Below are positions 8,553 through 17,162 of a DNA stretch of 43,749 nucleotides, in pieces. A model generated the notes under the pieces. That model saw only the letters and a program-made list of their open reading frames with translations, was not told where the DNA came from and did no database searches. The stretch's first letter is position 1. Every line of letters begins with the position of its first letter. A program made the position numbers and the translations under genes. This stretch comes from CAYGFH01 sp964430295 (GTDB taxonomy: Bacteria; Patescibacteriota; Microgenomatia; UBA10105; UBA927): contig CAYSEV010000008.1 in the NCBI GenBank assembly GCA_964430295.1, positions 1 to 43,749 of the forward strand, read 5' to 3'.

Positions 8553-9707
8553 ATGAACCTCTCAAATATATTGAAAAAAGTTACCCTGATTGTGTTTGGA
8601 ATCACGCTCGTGCTGGCACTTCTGATGGGGATAGATCGTTTGGTTGGTGCATATCTGTACAAAACAGGCTATTTTTATGCGATGAATCCGGGTAAAGTTC
8701 TGGTATTTGATACTCTGGAATACCATACGGAAGCCACGATATCCGCACAGGGTATCAGAAACGATATAGTAAAAAATCCGAAACCAAATGGCACCTATAG
8801 AATTCTTGCCATAGGTGATTCGTTTACATACGGATGGGGAGTATATCCAAAAGATTCATGGGTTAAAAAAACCGAAGAGTTCATCAGATCTCAAGGCAAA
8901 CCTATAGAAATCATAAATGCTGCGATTCCCGGCGTAGGGACAACGACAGAAACAGATGCATGCCGTGCGTACGCTGACAGGTTTGATGTTGATATGATTC
9001 TGCTAGGGTTTTACGGAACCGATGATCTGTACCAAAATGCTGGCAGAGCCCTGTTTGAAGAAAAAGAACATACACTTCTGGATAGGCTGTTTCCGACACT
9101 ATTTAAAATTCGAACACCGGTGTTGGTTGATGCTCTGGGTGTGGTAACAAAACAGACCACTCCCTTATATATCAACAAAAACTGGAGTGTACGTGCTCGT
9201 GACATGTTTACAGAACATCCTGATGCTATGAAGCGTTTATCACATGATGCTATATCCGGTTTTTTGTCCGGGGGCATTAATTCAGATATTTTAACGTTTT
9301 CATATACAGAACCTGATTATGTTGTAAAAATGCTTGATGAACGTAATCTGGAGTTTGCGCTGTCAGAAACATTCAAACAGCTTGATGTCCTCAAACGAAC
9401 ATGCGCCAAGGGACGTCCTGTCGTTATTGTACTGCTGCCACCTATGGAGATGGTCAATAGCGAATATCAGACATACAGAAAAAATACTGGCTATAATGTC
9501 GATCCCGCGCTTTTGGATTTGGATATTGAAACTCCACTTGCAGACGGCATTCGATCCCGAGACATGAGTATTATTTCCGTATTTTCATCATTCCGTGCAG
9601 ATGGTTGTCCAGGGTGTTATTACCCGTGGGATATTCATATGACGCCACTTGGCAATGATCGGGTGGCACATATTGTTGCACCGAATCTGTTGAAACTTAT
9701 TCCTTAG
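8553..9707 (+). CDS. SGNH-like hydrolase, divergent third copy with altered block III
   Basis: 384 residues from the ATG at 8553. The in-frame ATG at 8508 lies inside the divergent gene, while the -10 TATAAT at 8540-8545 fits the later start. There is an N-terminal membrane helix (about 10-30). Catalytic blocks are AIGDSFTYGWG (S90), NAAIPGVG and DIHMTPLGND, giving Ser, Gly and the Asp-x-His pair. Block III reads GFYGTDD where the paralogues have GFNMFND and GFLMLND, so the oxyanion-hole Asn looks replaced by Asp. It may have altered activity or a non-hydrolytic role. It has few other close matches to the tandem pair, so it is an older paralogue. It converges with the next gene with a 4-bp overlap. 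Confidence 0.8.
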   Translation: MNLSNILKKVTLIVFGITLVLALLMGIDRLVGAYLYKTGYFYAMNPGKVLVFDTLEYHTEATISAQGIRNDIVKNPKPNGTYRILAIGDSFTYGWGVYPKDSWVKKTEEFIRSQGKPIEIINAAIPGVGTTTETDACRAYADRFDVDMILLGFYGTDDLYQNAGRALFEEKEHTLLDRLFPTLFKIRTPVLVDALGVVTKQTTPLYINKNWSVRARDMFTEHPDAMKRLSHDAISGFLSGGINSDILTFSYTEPDYVVKMLDERNLEFALSETFKQLDVLKRTCAKGRPVVIVLLPPMEMVNSEYQTYRKNTGYNVDPALLDLDIETPLADGIRSRDMSIISVFSSFRADGCPGCYYPWDIHMTPLGNDRVAHIVAPNLLKLIP

Positions 9708-11647
9708 TGAGAAAATTCAGCCGTATAGAGTAATTGTGTCGCATTTTTTTCTGATGGTGGAATCATGGAATCAGTGAGATATTGTTGCAATGATTCTGCT
9801 GACTTTTTCCGATTCCTTTCACACAATAAGTAATACCATGCCAGACTTTTTTGTTTTTTTGTTGAAATGGGATGGATAAATCCAACCAAACCAAAAGATC
9901 TTGTGCCGCTTATCGTATCAAGTTTCATACGTGCCTGATCGCATGCTCCGATCTTTGATAATGCGATAACCTCTGAGGTTGTAATTTCATTATCAAATAT
10001 TTTTTTATACGGACCTTTTTGGATCGGTGTAGATTCAAATACCCTTAATGCCTCAGTCGGATGTCCGGACGCAAGCAGTATTGTTCCGTATGTTGTATGG
10101 GAAAAATATGATTCAGGAGATATCTCGAGTTGTGATTGGTAATACTGTGCAGCCTTGTCTTCAAAGCCTCGTTTAGCTCCTGTCGGAGAAAAGGGGTCGG
10201 CAAATGAATATGTCTGTAATTTTAATTCATCTGCCTGGTGTTTGCGTACCGCTATCATATATCGGTCCTGTAGGTATACGACGGACCAATCAGGTGAATA
10301 GAATATAGGCTGATAAGAGAGAGTATCTGTAATAAGGTCAGCAACAATCACATCAATAGCGTAATCAGATAACATACTGTGGATATCTTTTCCCTCTAAT
10401 ACGGCTTCGTACAAATCCTTTTGAGACCGGGATTCCAAAAATAAATCATCTCTGGTGTCTACAAATGGACGCAACGAAGGGGAAAGATAATAACCGATGA
10501 TGCTTCCTAATTGTACCTGATTGAGCACGTTTCCATGAATACCCGAGTCTTTGGCAAACGCAAGAAGCCGGTCTATTTGTACCGTGTTGGCAACTACACC
10601 CATTGGGGTTGTATACAACATAAGTGAACATAAACTGCCAATAATTACAGTGCAAATATATGGAAGTATATTTTGTGTAGGCACAGATGATAAGGCAATG
10701 GCAAATAAGGGTGTAATCAGTATTCCAGCCAATGCAATTTGACGGAAGGCAAATATAGGAATCAATAAAGAGAGTGAGCAAAGAAGTTCAAACGGAAAAC
10801 GAATGAGTTGTTTCCGAACAAACGTGAATAGAATTACTAGTATTAGTAATACAATGGCATATACCATCATTGAGTACTGCGCTCCTATTAGATAGGACTG
10901 TGGCATGAGTCGAATCATGTCAATGATTCCTGCCCATTCTCCTTCATATGTCGCTACCTTTGGTATATAGAGAATATATAATAGGCTTTTTATGCCGTTT
11001 GGATTTAACAAAGAAGCTAAGATACTAAGTAGTATCACCGATAGTGCGCTGAAGATTTTTTTTTGTGAAACAGCATAGCGCACCAACAGAATAATAGATA
11101 GAATCAGTCCAATGATTGTGCTGGATCCGTACATATTTGACCATAGTAAAAGGATAAAGGGAATCATCCAAAGATATATCGGATGTTTACGTGTGCACCT
11201 TCCTATGTACAGGAGGGAAACAAGAAACGGATATGTTAATACTTCAGGCCTGTGAGGGAATCGAACCAGTAACAGTGGAACAACCATCCCAATCGCAAGA
11301 ATCTTTACGCGATCGGCAAGTTTGTATGTTTCAAGCAATTTCCAGAGAAGCAATAAGGTGAAGTACGCTATCAATCCAAAAAAAAGTGAAATGGCAACAG
11401 GTCCGAGTGTTGTATACAACAGATAGAGTATGATACCGGACCCCCAGGCATACGCAATCCAAGGTTTGCCGTACGCCGTGTGCGTGAGGGTATCTGTAAA
11501 CGGGAATGCATGCGTCATTACTATAAATTTTCCAGATGCGATATGGTGGAAAAAATCAGGATTAGCGTCAAACGGGCGGACAAATAAACAGGCGAAAAAA
11601 AAGAGTATTACATAGGGAGCATATCGTCGGAACACATTCAGATTCAT
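9704..11647 (-). CDS. Polytopic membrane protein, paralogue of the membrane-TPR protein at 4257
   Basis: About 647 residues from the ATG at 11647; an in-frame ATG at 11695 gives 663. I prefer 11647 because CATAAT (11659-11654) ends 6 nt before it, matching the window's leaderless pattern. The first loop reads NPDFFHHIASG then DTLTHTAYGKPWIAYAW, matching the DPDIWFHLKSG and DVFSFSAAGREWFPYEW pattern of the gene at 4257. About eleven membrane helices follow, then a soluble region (YYLSPSLRPFVDTRDD, comparable to FYDGRTDVY) and a helical, TPR-like C-terminus. The shared loops suggest a common enzymatic function, possibly GT-C-like sugar transfer, not demonstrated here. Confidence 0.72.
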   Translation of the reverse strand: MNLNVFRRYAPYVILFFFACLFVRPFDANPDFFHHIASGKFIVMTHAFPFTDTLTHTAYGKPWIAYAWGSGIILYLLYTTLGPVAISLFFGLIAYFTLLLLWKLLETYKLADRVKILAIGMVVPLLLVRFPHRPEVLTYPFLVSLLYIGRCTRKHPIYLWMIPFILLLWSNMYGSSTIIGLILSIILLVRYAVSQKKIFSALSVILLSILASLLNPNGIKSLLYILYIPKVATYEGEWAGIIDMIRLMPQSYLIGAQYSMMVYAIVLLILVILFTFVRKQLIRFPFELLCSLSLLIPIFAFRQIALAGILITPLFAIALSSVPTQNILPYICTVIIGSLCSLMLYTTPMGVVANTVQIDRLLAFAKDSGIHGNVLNQVQLGSIIGYYLSPSLRPFVDTRDDLFLESRSQKDLYEAVLEGKDIHSMLSDYAIDVIVADLITDTLSYQPIFYSPDWSVVYLQDRYMIAVRKHQADELKLQTYSFADPFSPTGAKRGFEDKAAQYYQSQLEISPESYFSHTTYGTILLASGHPTEALRVFESTPIQKGPYKKIFDNEITTSEVIALSKIGACDQARMKLDTISGTRSFGLVGFIHPISTKKQKSLAWYYLLCERNRKKSAESLQQYLTDSMIPPSEKNATQLLYTAEFSH

Positions 11648-11653
11648 GAGTTT

Positions 11654-11659
11654 ATTATG
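11654..11659 (-). promoter_or_regulatory. -10 element deciding the start at 11647
   Basis: CATAAT on the minus strand ends 6 nt before the ATG at 11647, implying a leaderless transcript. No strong -35 is visible. Confidence 0.35.
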
Positions 11660-11703
11660 TTTCTTATTATTGCACAATTTCGACGATTGATTCATTATGG
11701 AAG

Positions 11704-11709
11704 TATACG
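11704..11709 (+). promoter_or_regulatory. -10 element for the sensory operon
   Basis: TATACG lies 9 nt before the ATG at 11719, so the leader would be about 3 nt. It is part of ATTATGGAAGTATAC, shared with the promoter of the gene starting at 6203. The -35 is weak, which would fit an activator-dependent promoter. Confidence 0.4.
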
Positions 11710-11718
11710 TGTTTCTAT

Positions 11719-13950
11719 ATGAAACGAACTGCCCGTTTTATTACATATATAGTATATAGTTTTATCCTGTACGTTGTGTTTGTCCCCGGAGTGCATGCGG
11801 CTGTTTCTTCGTGTGATGCAAGCATAACTCCTTCAAATGTCACGCCATCATCATCAGGCACATACTCCGTATCATTTGTTAATACAAGTGGAGAAACAAT
11901 TTCATGGATGCATATTTCGCGTCCTTCTGATCACTTTACGATAACAGGAAACAGCATTGGCGGGTGGAGCGTGAGTCAGTCAGCAAGTGATATAACGCTC
12001 ACGGGACAATCAGTATCACCGTCAGGTGGTGGGACATTGGAGTTTACGGTTCAAACCGATTCATCAGAACAATCCGGAGCAAATTGGACTGTTCAAGTAT
12101 CAGACAATGAAAGTGGTGACAATCCTACCTCCTGTACTGGATCCTTATCTACATCGATTTCTTCAACACCTCCGGATACAAGTGGACCGGGCATGTCGGA
12201 TCTGGTCGTATCAGATATTACGGACTCAGGTGCAAAAATCACATGGACGACAGATGAATCATCCTCAACGGCTGTAGATTACGGTACTTCGGACGGATAT
12301 GGATCAACGGCAACAGGGGACGGTAACACAACCTCACACAGCGTAACAATCAGTGGGTTATCAGCAAATACAACATATCACTATAATGTCAGAAGTGCAG
12401 ACGGTTCAGGTAACGAAACGGGATCGGGTGATAATACATTTACGACGGCAAAATCCGGTTATTCAGGCACGACAACGACCGGTACTGTGACTACGGTGAC
12501 CCGCACGATTATACTTGCGTCTCCAACACCTATTCCTGACCGAACCGGCCCTTCCGTAAGCATTTCCACGAAACTTGAAAAAACATACAAAACACCACCA
12601 GACATTGAGGGCGTCGCTCGGGATGCCAGTGGTGTGGTATCAATCGAGTATTCGCTTGACGGTGGCATGAACTATCTGCCTGTAGAAGATGCAACGGGTT
12701 ATGGGAAGACATCAGTATCATTTACTGTCGCGCCATTCCAGACGGATGACGGCAATTATACGTTAGTGTTTCGTGCAAGTGACGGAAAGGGAAATATCAG
12801 CACCGTTAAAAAAGGTGCGTACGTCATAGACAGATTGCCTCCGCAATTTGGTGCGACAATTGTTACGAATGGTTCACAGGTTATAGAACCGCAGGGGGAA
12901 TCTTTGCCGCTTGTTACATCTCTCGAATATCAGTTGACGACGTCTGTGATAGGAGGAGCAGTATCGATGGTGTATTCGATTGAAAACAGCAAAGGGGAAG
13001 TAGCGGAGATTCCCGCCAGAAAAAATGTAGATACGGGACTTTGGAAAGCTTCGGTTCATATTGATGATCCCGGCATATATCGGATATATGGTTCAGCCAT
13101 TGATGGGGCAGCAAATAAAACAATAAAGGAATTGCTGCAGGTTATCGTAATGAAATCAGGAACAATAAAAGATAATCAGTCTCATCCAATTGAGCGTGCA
13201 ACGGTTGAAGTGTTTGTAAAAAACACCTCGACAAATTCGTTTGTGTCGTGGGATGGCTCTTCATATGGGCAACAAAACCCCATGAGGACCGATGCATCCG
13301 GTTCTTATGCATTTATTCTTCCAAAAGGAACATATTATATACGCGTGTATGCATTCGGGTATCGGAATATTGTGAGTGATATTGCTACCTTTGATCATAT
13401 GACTGCGCTGACACAAGATATCTCTATATCCCGTGCATTTGGCATACAATTAGGATCTTGGATTATCCCATTACCGGATTTTACACAGACCAATGTTGTC
13501 CTAACAGGATCTTCCATCAGTGCAGCTTCTTCAGATATTAGTGTAAAGAAGTCTCTGCGTGGCGAGCAGTTGCCGTTTTTCAGTTTTCCATTTGAAGGTA
13601 AACAAATCTCTTCATTGGATCTTCGTGGGAAACCAAGCATAATAACGCTCTTGAATACCTGGTCTCCTCTGACTCCCTCTCAGTTGGCAATTTTGGACAA
13701 TATGTCTGGGAATGCCTCTGTCAATCTGTTGGTTATTGTTCCGCACGAGAGTGCAGCCTCTGTAAGTACATTCATGAAACGGGGGGCGTATACATTCCGA
13801 ATGGTTGCTGACCCTGATGGTACGCTCATTGAGCCGCTTCAATACAGATCATCACCACTGCATATGTTTGTAAATAGAAAGGGAATAATCACGGCGGTCA
13901 TTCAGGGTCTAGCGACAAAAGAAAAAATGATGGATACTAGTAAGGAGTAG
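11719..13950 (+). CDS. Secreted multidomain protein: Ig/FnIII-like repeats, carboxypeptidase-regulatory-like domain, cysteine-less thioredoxin-like domain (copy A1)
   Basis: 743 residues. The signal peptide is about residues 1-27, ending GVHA. Then come a beta domain with two Cys, an FnIII-like domain (about 155-245; ITWTTDESSSTAVDYG and SGLSANTTYHYNV), a Thr-rich linker, Ig-like domains around GPSVSI and DGNYTLVFRASDGKGN, and a carboxypeptidase-regulatory-like domain (SGTIKD through LPKGTYYIRV). The C-terminal 110 or so residues have the strand order of TlpA/AhpC thioredoxins (LRGKPSIITLLNTWSP, MVADPDGT, MFVNRKGII), but the usual WCxxC position reads WSPLTPSQ, so redox chemistry is not expected. 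It heads the sensory operon, 7 bp before the membrane receptor. A paralogue (A2) lies at 22489. It probably acts as an extracytoplasmic binding or scaffold partner (inference). Confidence 0.8.
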   Translation: MKRTARFITYIVYSFILYVVFVPGVHAAVSSCDASITPSNVTPSSSGTYSVSFVNTSGETISWMHISRPSDHFTITGNSIGGWSVSQSASDITLTGQSVSPSGGGTLEFTVQTDSSEQSGANWTVQVSDNESGDNPTSCTGSLSTSISSTPPDTSGPGMSDLVVSDITDSGAKITWTTDESSSTAVDYGTSDGYGSTATGDGNTTSHSVTISGLSANTTYHYNVRSADGSGNETGSGDNTFTTAKSGYSGTTTTGTVTTVTRTIILASPTPIPDRTGPSVSISTKLEKTYKTPPDIEGVARDASGVVSIEYSLDGGMNYLPVEDATGYGKTSVSFTVAPFQTDDGNYTLVFRASDGKGNISTVKKGAYVIDRLPPQFGATIVTNGSQVIEPQGESLPLVTSLEYQLTTSVIGGAVSMVYSIENSKGEVAEIPARKNVDTGLWKASVHIDDPGIYRIYGSAIDGAANKTIKELLQVIVMKSGTIKDNQSHPIERATVEVFVKNTSTNSFVSWDGSSYGQQNPMRTDASGSYAFILPKGTYYIRVYAFGYRNIVSDIATFDHMTALTQDISISRAFGIQLGSWIIPLPDFTQTNVVLTGSSISAASSDISVKKSLRGEQLPFFSFPFEGKQISSLDLRGKPSIITLLNTWSPLTPSQLAILDNMSGNASVNLLVIVPHESAASVSTFMKRGAYTFRMVADPDGTLIEPLQYRSSPLHMFVNRKGIITAVIQGLATKEKMMDTSKE

Positions 13951-13957
13951 CCTGCCT

Positions 13958-15538
13958 ATGTGGATACCGTTTTTGTTGGAAAATGTTCATTTTGCCGTAT
14001 ATTTATTCGCGGCATTAGTCTTTTTTGCAGTGTTTTGGCTGTACTATGATGCATGGCAAGAGAAACGTGAAGCAAAGGTTACTGTAAAACTCATCGGCTA
14101 TATATTGTTGTCATTATCCTTTGTTTTGGAGGCAATAGTTGTTGAGTCCACCATACTTAAAACACCTGTTCTATTTGGCATTTCCCCACAGATGCTCGCA
14201 GTGTATTTTCGATCCATCGGCCTTGTCACGCTGGTGTCGAGTCTCTTAATTGATCCGATAGAGAAAACTCCATCAGATACGCATGCTCATTCAGTGGTTC
14301 CTATACCTGTTGGAATATCCGTGCCGATGTTATGTAGCCCTATTGGCTCTGTTTTGGTGGGGTTACTGTATCTGAAACGGGCAACCATAGGTTTGGAAGA
14401 TCACCTGAAACCTCTGGCCTTTTCATTTTTTCTTCTGAGTCTTAGTGAACTGTTAAAACTAACATCGCTGTTTCAAACGAGTACGAATGTAACTGTGTTT
14501 TCTTTGGTAGCGCCGTTTGGTGTTATGTGGACGTTGTCTGTTGTGTTTTTGTTTTTAAGTATGTTGATTATGTGTCGTTGGGTATTTGGTTATTTGCTAA
14601 AGCAGTTTCAGGCACAGCTTTTTATGATCTATACCTCAACGATTTTGGCAATTTTTCTTATTACCACAGTGTCTTTTACAGGATTATTATTGCGCAATAT
14701 GGAAATGGAATCCGTTAGACAGATAGAAACGGATGTAAAGGTCTTAGATTTTGCTCTCACGAGTCAACGGGAACAGTTGGTTTCAGATGCAGAGTCGTTG
14801 GCTTTGAATCAGTCTATTCGGACTGCCATTGAGGCATCCGATAAAAAAACGTTGGGAAATATCGCGACAGAACAAATGTTGGCAAAGCGTTACACAAATT
14901 TCCTGATCATTTCCGCGTCGGGTCAGGTGCTAGCCCGTGGGGAGGATCGCGATCGTGTCGGAGATTCGATGCTCTCTGATTCTCTTGTCAAACGTGCATT
15001 GACGGGTGAATCCAGATCTACAATCGTTTCGAAAGAAGGTGTGATTTCACCTAATTTATCCATTCGTGCAAGTGCAGCAATACGTAGTACGTCAAATACG
15101 CTCATCGGCGTTATTGTTGTCGGCAAGGGCATAGATACCGCATTCGTGGATGGTATGAAAAAAACAACAGGATTAGACGCATCTGTTTATGGTGACAATA
15201 CTGTGGCAGCAACCACGTTTGTATCTCCTGACGGCGTAACTAGGGTTATTGGCTCTAAAGAAGAACATGAAGATGTGCTCTCAACCGTACTTCGCAAAGG
15301 GGCGTTGTATGCGGGTACCATTCCCATGAGGAGTATAGAGTATACTGCAGCATTTGTTCCGCTTCAGGATGTAGACAGTAATCCGGTTGGTATGCTATTT
15401 GTCGGCCGTCCACAAAGCGCTATTCTGCAGGCCGCAGGATCGTCTGTGCAGTATACATTTATCGTTACCGCACTGCTGCTTGTTTTGAGTGTGTTGCCGG
15501 CATATTACATATCAAAATATATAGCGGATCAGTTGTAA
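13958..15538 (+). CDS. Multi-TM Cache-domain receptor without cytoplasmic output domain (copy B1)
   Basis: 526 residues with an AAGGAG Shine-Dalgarno. The N-terminal half has about seven membrane helices, ending RWVFGYLLKQFQAQLF. Another helix leads into an extracytoplasmic segment (about 250-490) that begins with a long helix (VKVLDFALTSQREQLVSDAESLA) and carries Cache-type features: IISASGQVLAR, a conserved VGKGID strand and FVPLQDVDSNPVGMLFVGRP. A last helix follows, and the protein ends at YYISKYIADQL, where chemoreceptors and kinases normally continue into HAMP. The same ending occurs in the paralogue B2 at 24713, so this is not a truncation. It presumably signals through a separate partner, such as the PAS protein encoded 7 bp downstream. 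Confidence 0.78.
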   Translation: MWIPFLLENVHFAVYLFAALVFFAVFWLYYDAWQEKREAKVTVKLIGYILLSLSFVLEAIVVESTILKTPVLFGISPQMLAVYFRSIGLVTLVSSLLIDPIEKTPSDTHAHSVVPIPVGISVPMLCSPIGSVLVGLLYLKRATIGLEDHLKPLAFSFFLLSLSELLKLTSLFQTSTNVTVFSLVAPFGVMWTLSVVFLFLSMLIMCRWVFGYLLKQFQAQLFMIYTSTILAIFLITTVSFTGLLLRNMEMESVRQIETDVKVLDFALTSQREQLVSDAESLALNQSIRTAIEASDKKTLGNIATEQMLAKRYTNFLIISASGQVLARGEDRDRVGDSMLSDSLVKRALTGESRSTIVSKEGVISPNLSIRASAAIRSTSNTLIGVIVVGKGIDTAFVDGMKKTTGLDASVYGDNTVAATTFVSPDGVTRVIGSKEEHEDVLSTVLRKGALYAGTIPMRSIEYTAAFVPLQDVDSNPVGMLFVGRPQSAILQAAGSSVQYTFIVTALLLVLSVLPAYYISKYIADQL

Positions 15539-15545
15539 TGGTATA

Positions 15546-17162
15546 ATGGAACTACCACTGGATTTTTATAAGGATCTTGTTGAAGAGTCTATTGATTTAT
15601 TAAGTATTTTGTCTCTGACCGGTGAAATTTTATTTGAATCCGCCGCTGTAAAATCTGTTTTAGGATACGATGAGGGCGAATTGATAGGGAAAAATGCATT
15701 TACACTTATCCGCCCTGAACATTCTCCGGGTATTTTAGCACTCGTTCCTGAAGCGCTCTTGCATCCCGAAAAAAATTATCGTTTTGAGGTGCCGTATAAA
15801 CATAAGAACGGCACATGGATTTGGCTTGAATGTTCAGCGCGGATACGTGAATTACCGCAATTTGGGAAATGCATATTACTTCATTCCCGCGATATCACGG
15901 ATAGGAAATCAATTACAGACAATATTTTAAAACTGCAGAAAGCCATAAATGCATCAAGTGAGGCTATATTTATCACAAATACTGACGGCATCATTACGTA
16001 CATAAATGCCGCATTTACTCATATATTTGGGTATGAAGCACAGGAGGTAGTTGGTAAAGTGACGCCTCGGATTATAAAAAGCGGGTTAATTCCTCAGGAA
16101 GGGTACGCGCAGTTCTGGGAAAAAATACTAAAAAAACAGGAAATACGTGGGGAAATAGTAAATAAATCAAAAGACGGCCGTTTATTGACACTATACGGGT
16201 CGTCCAATGCCATTGAGGATGATACAGGAAAAATTATCGGTTTTGTATCTATTCAACGGGACATTACCCAAGAGAAAGCTAGCAAAAAATCGCTTGATGA
16301 AATAAACAAACGGTTGGAATTGCTTACAGAAAGTCTGAATATCGGTGTGTTCAGCAGTCTTCCGGGTGAAAAAGGTCATTTTACAGCAGTGAACTCATCA
16401 ATGATCTCTCTGTTTGAAGCGTCCGGTGAAAAGGAAATGCTTTCACACAATGTGAGCGATTTCTATCGCTATCCGGAAAAAAGACAGAAATACGCAGAAA
16501 AAGTATTGGATCAGGGGTATTTAAAAAATGAAAAAATAGAATTTGTCACCTGCAAAGGGAAAAATTTTATAGGAAATGCATCAGCAATATTAAAAAAACT
16601 TGACGATGGCACTGTGCTATTTGAAGGCATTATAGAAGATGTTACGAATGCTATACAAAATGAGTTACGACTGCAAAAAATATCCTATGCTGTGGAACAA
16701 AGTCCTGATTCCATTGTCATTACTGATAAAGACGGCACAATCGAATATGTTAATCCGTTTTTTACCCAAAACACTGGCTATACATTGGAAGAGGCAAAGG
16801 GTCAAAACCCTCGGATTTTAAAATCAGGAGAAACATCTCCTGAAGTATATGCGGAGCTTTGGAATACAATCTCGTCCGGAAATATCTGGAGAGGTGAGCT
16901 TAAAAATAAAAAGAAAAACGGTGACACTTATTGGGAATCAATTTCCATCTCTCCGGTCAAAAACAGCAGTGGAGAAATTACAAACTACGTCGCGGTAAAA
17001 AAAGATATTTCCAAAGAAAAAATTGCTGAAGAGGAACTCAAAAAACGCACAGAAGAACTGGAACGTATGAATAAACTGATGATCGGTCGTGAGCTGAAAA
17101 TGCGCGAACTGAAGGATGAGATTAAACGATTATCTGAAGAAAAAAAGGAGGATGGTATATGA
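15546..17162 (+). CDS. Soluble four-PAS protein with C-terminal coiled coil and no kinase domain
   Basis: 538 residues, no signal peptide or membrane helix. Four PAS-like units can be seen: about 8-120 (VLGYDEGELIG, ending SRDITDRK), 125-245 (IFGYEAQEVVGK, ending QRDITQEK), 255-370 (divergent, ending IEDVTNA) and 372-490 (NTGYTLEEAKGQ, ending KKDISKEK). The last 50 or so residues are a charged coiled coil containing LERMNKLMIGRELKMRELKDE. A very similar tail ends the Cache-HAMP protein at 18177. No HisKA, HATPase, GGDEF or EAL motif is present, so it is a sensor or adaptor that needs a partner. An AAGGAGG site inside its 3' end serves the next gene, which overlaps it by ATGA. Confidence 0.85.
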   Translation: MELPLDFYKDLVEESIDLLSILSLTGEILFESAAVKSVLGYDEGELIGKNAFTLIRPEHSPGILALVPEALLHPEKNYRFEVPYKHKNGTWIWLECSARIRELPQFGKCILLHSRDITDRKSITDNILKLQKAINASSEAIFITNTDGIITYINAAFTHIFGYEAQEVVGKVTPRIIKSGLIPQEGYAQFWEKILKKQEIRGEIVNKSKDGRLLTLYGSSNAIEDDTGKIIGFVSIQRDITQEKASKKSLDEINKRLELLTESLNIGVFSSLPGEKGHFTAVNSSMISLFEASGEKEMLSHNVSDFYRYPEKRQKYAEKVLDQGYLKNEKIEFVTCKGKNFIGNASAILKKLDDGTVLFEGIIEDVTNAIQNELRLQKISYAVEQSPDSIVITDKDGTIEYVNPFFTQNTGYTLEEAKGQNPRILKSGETSPEVYAELWNTISSGNIWRGELKNKKKNGDTYWESISISPVKNSSGEITNYVAVKKDISKEKIAEEELKKRTEELERMNKLMIGRELKMRELKDEIKRLSEEKKEDGI

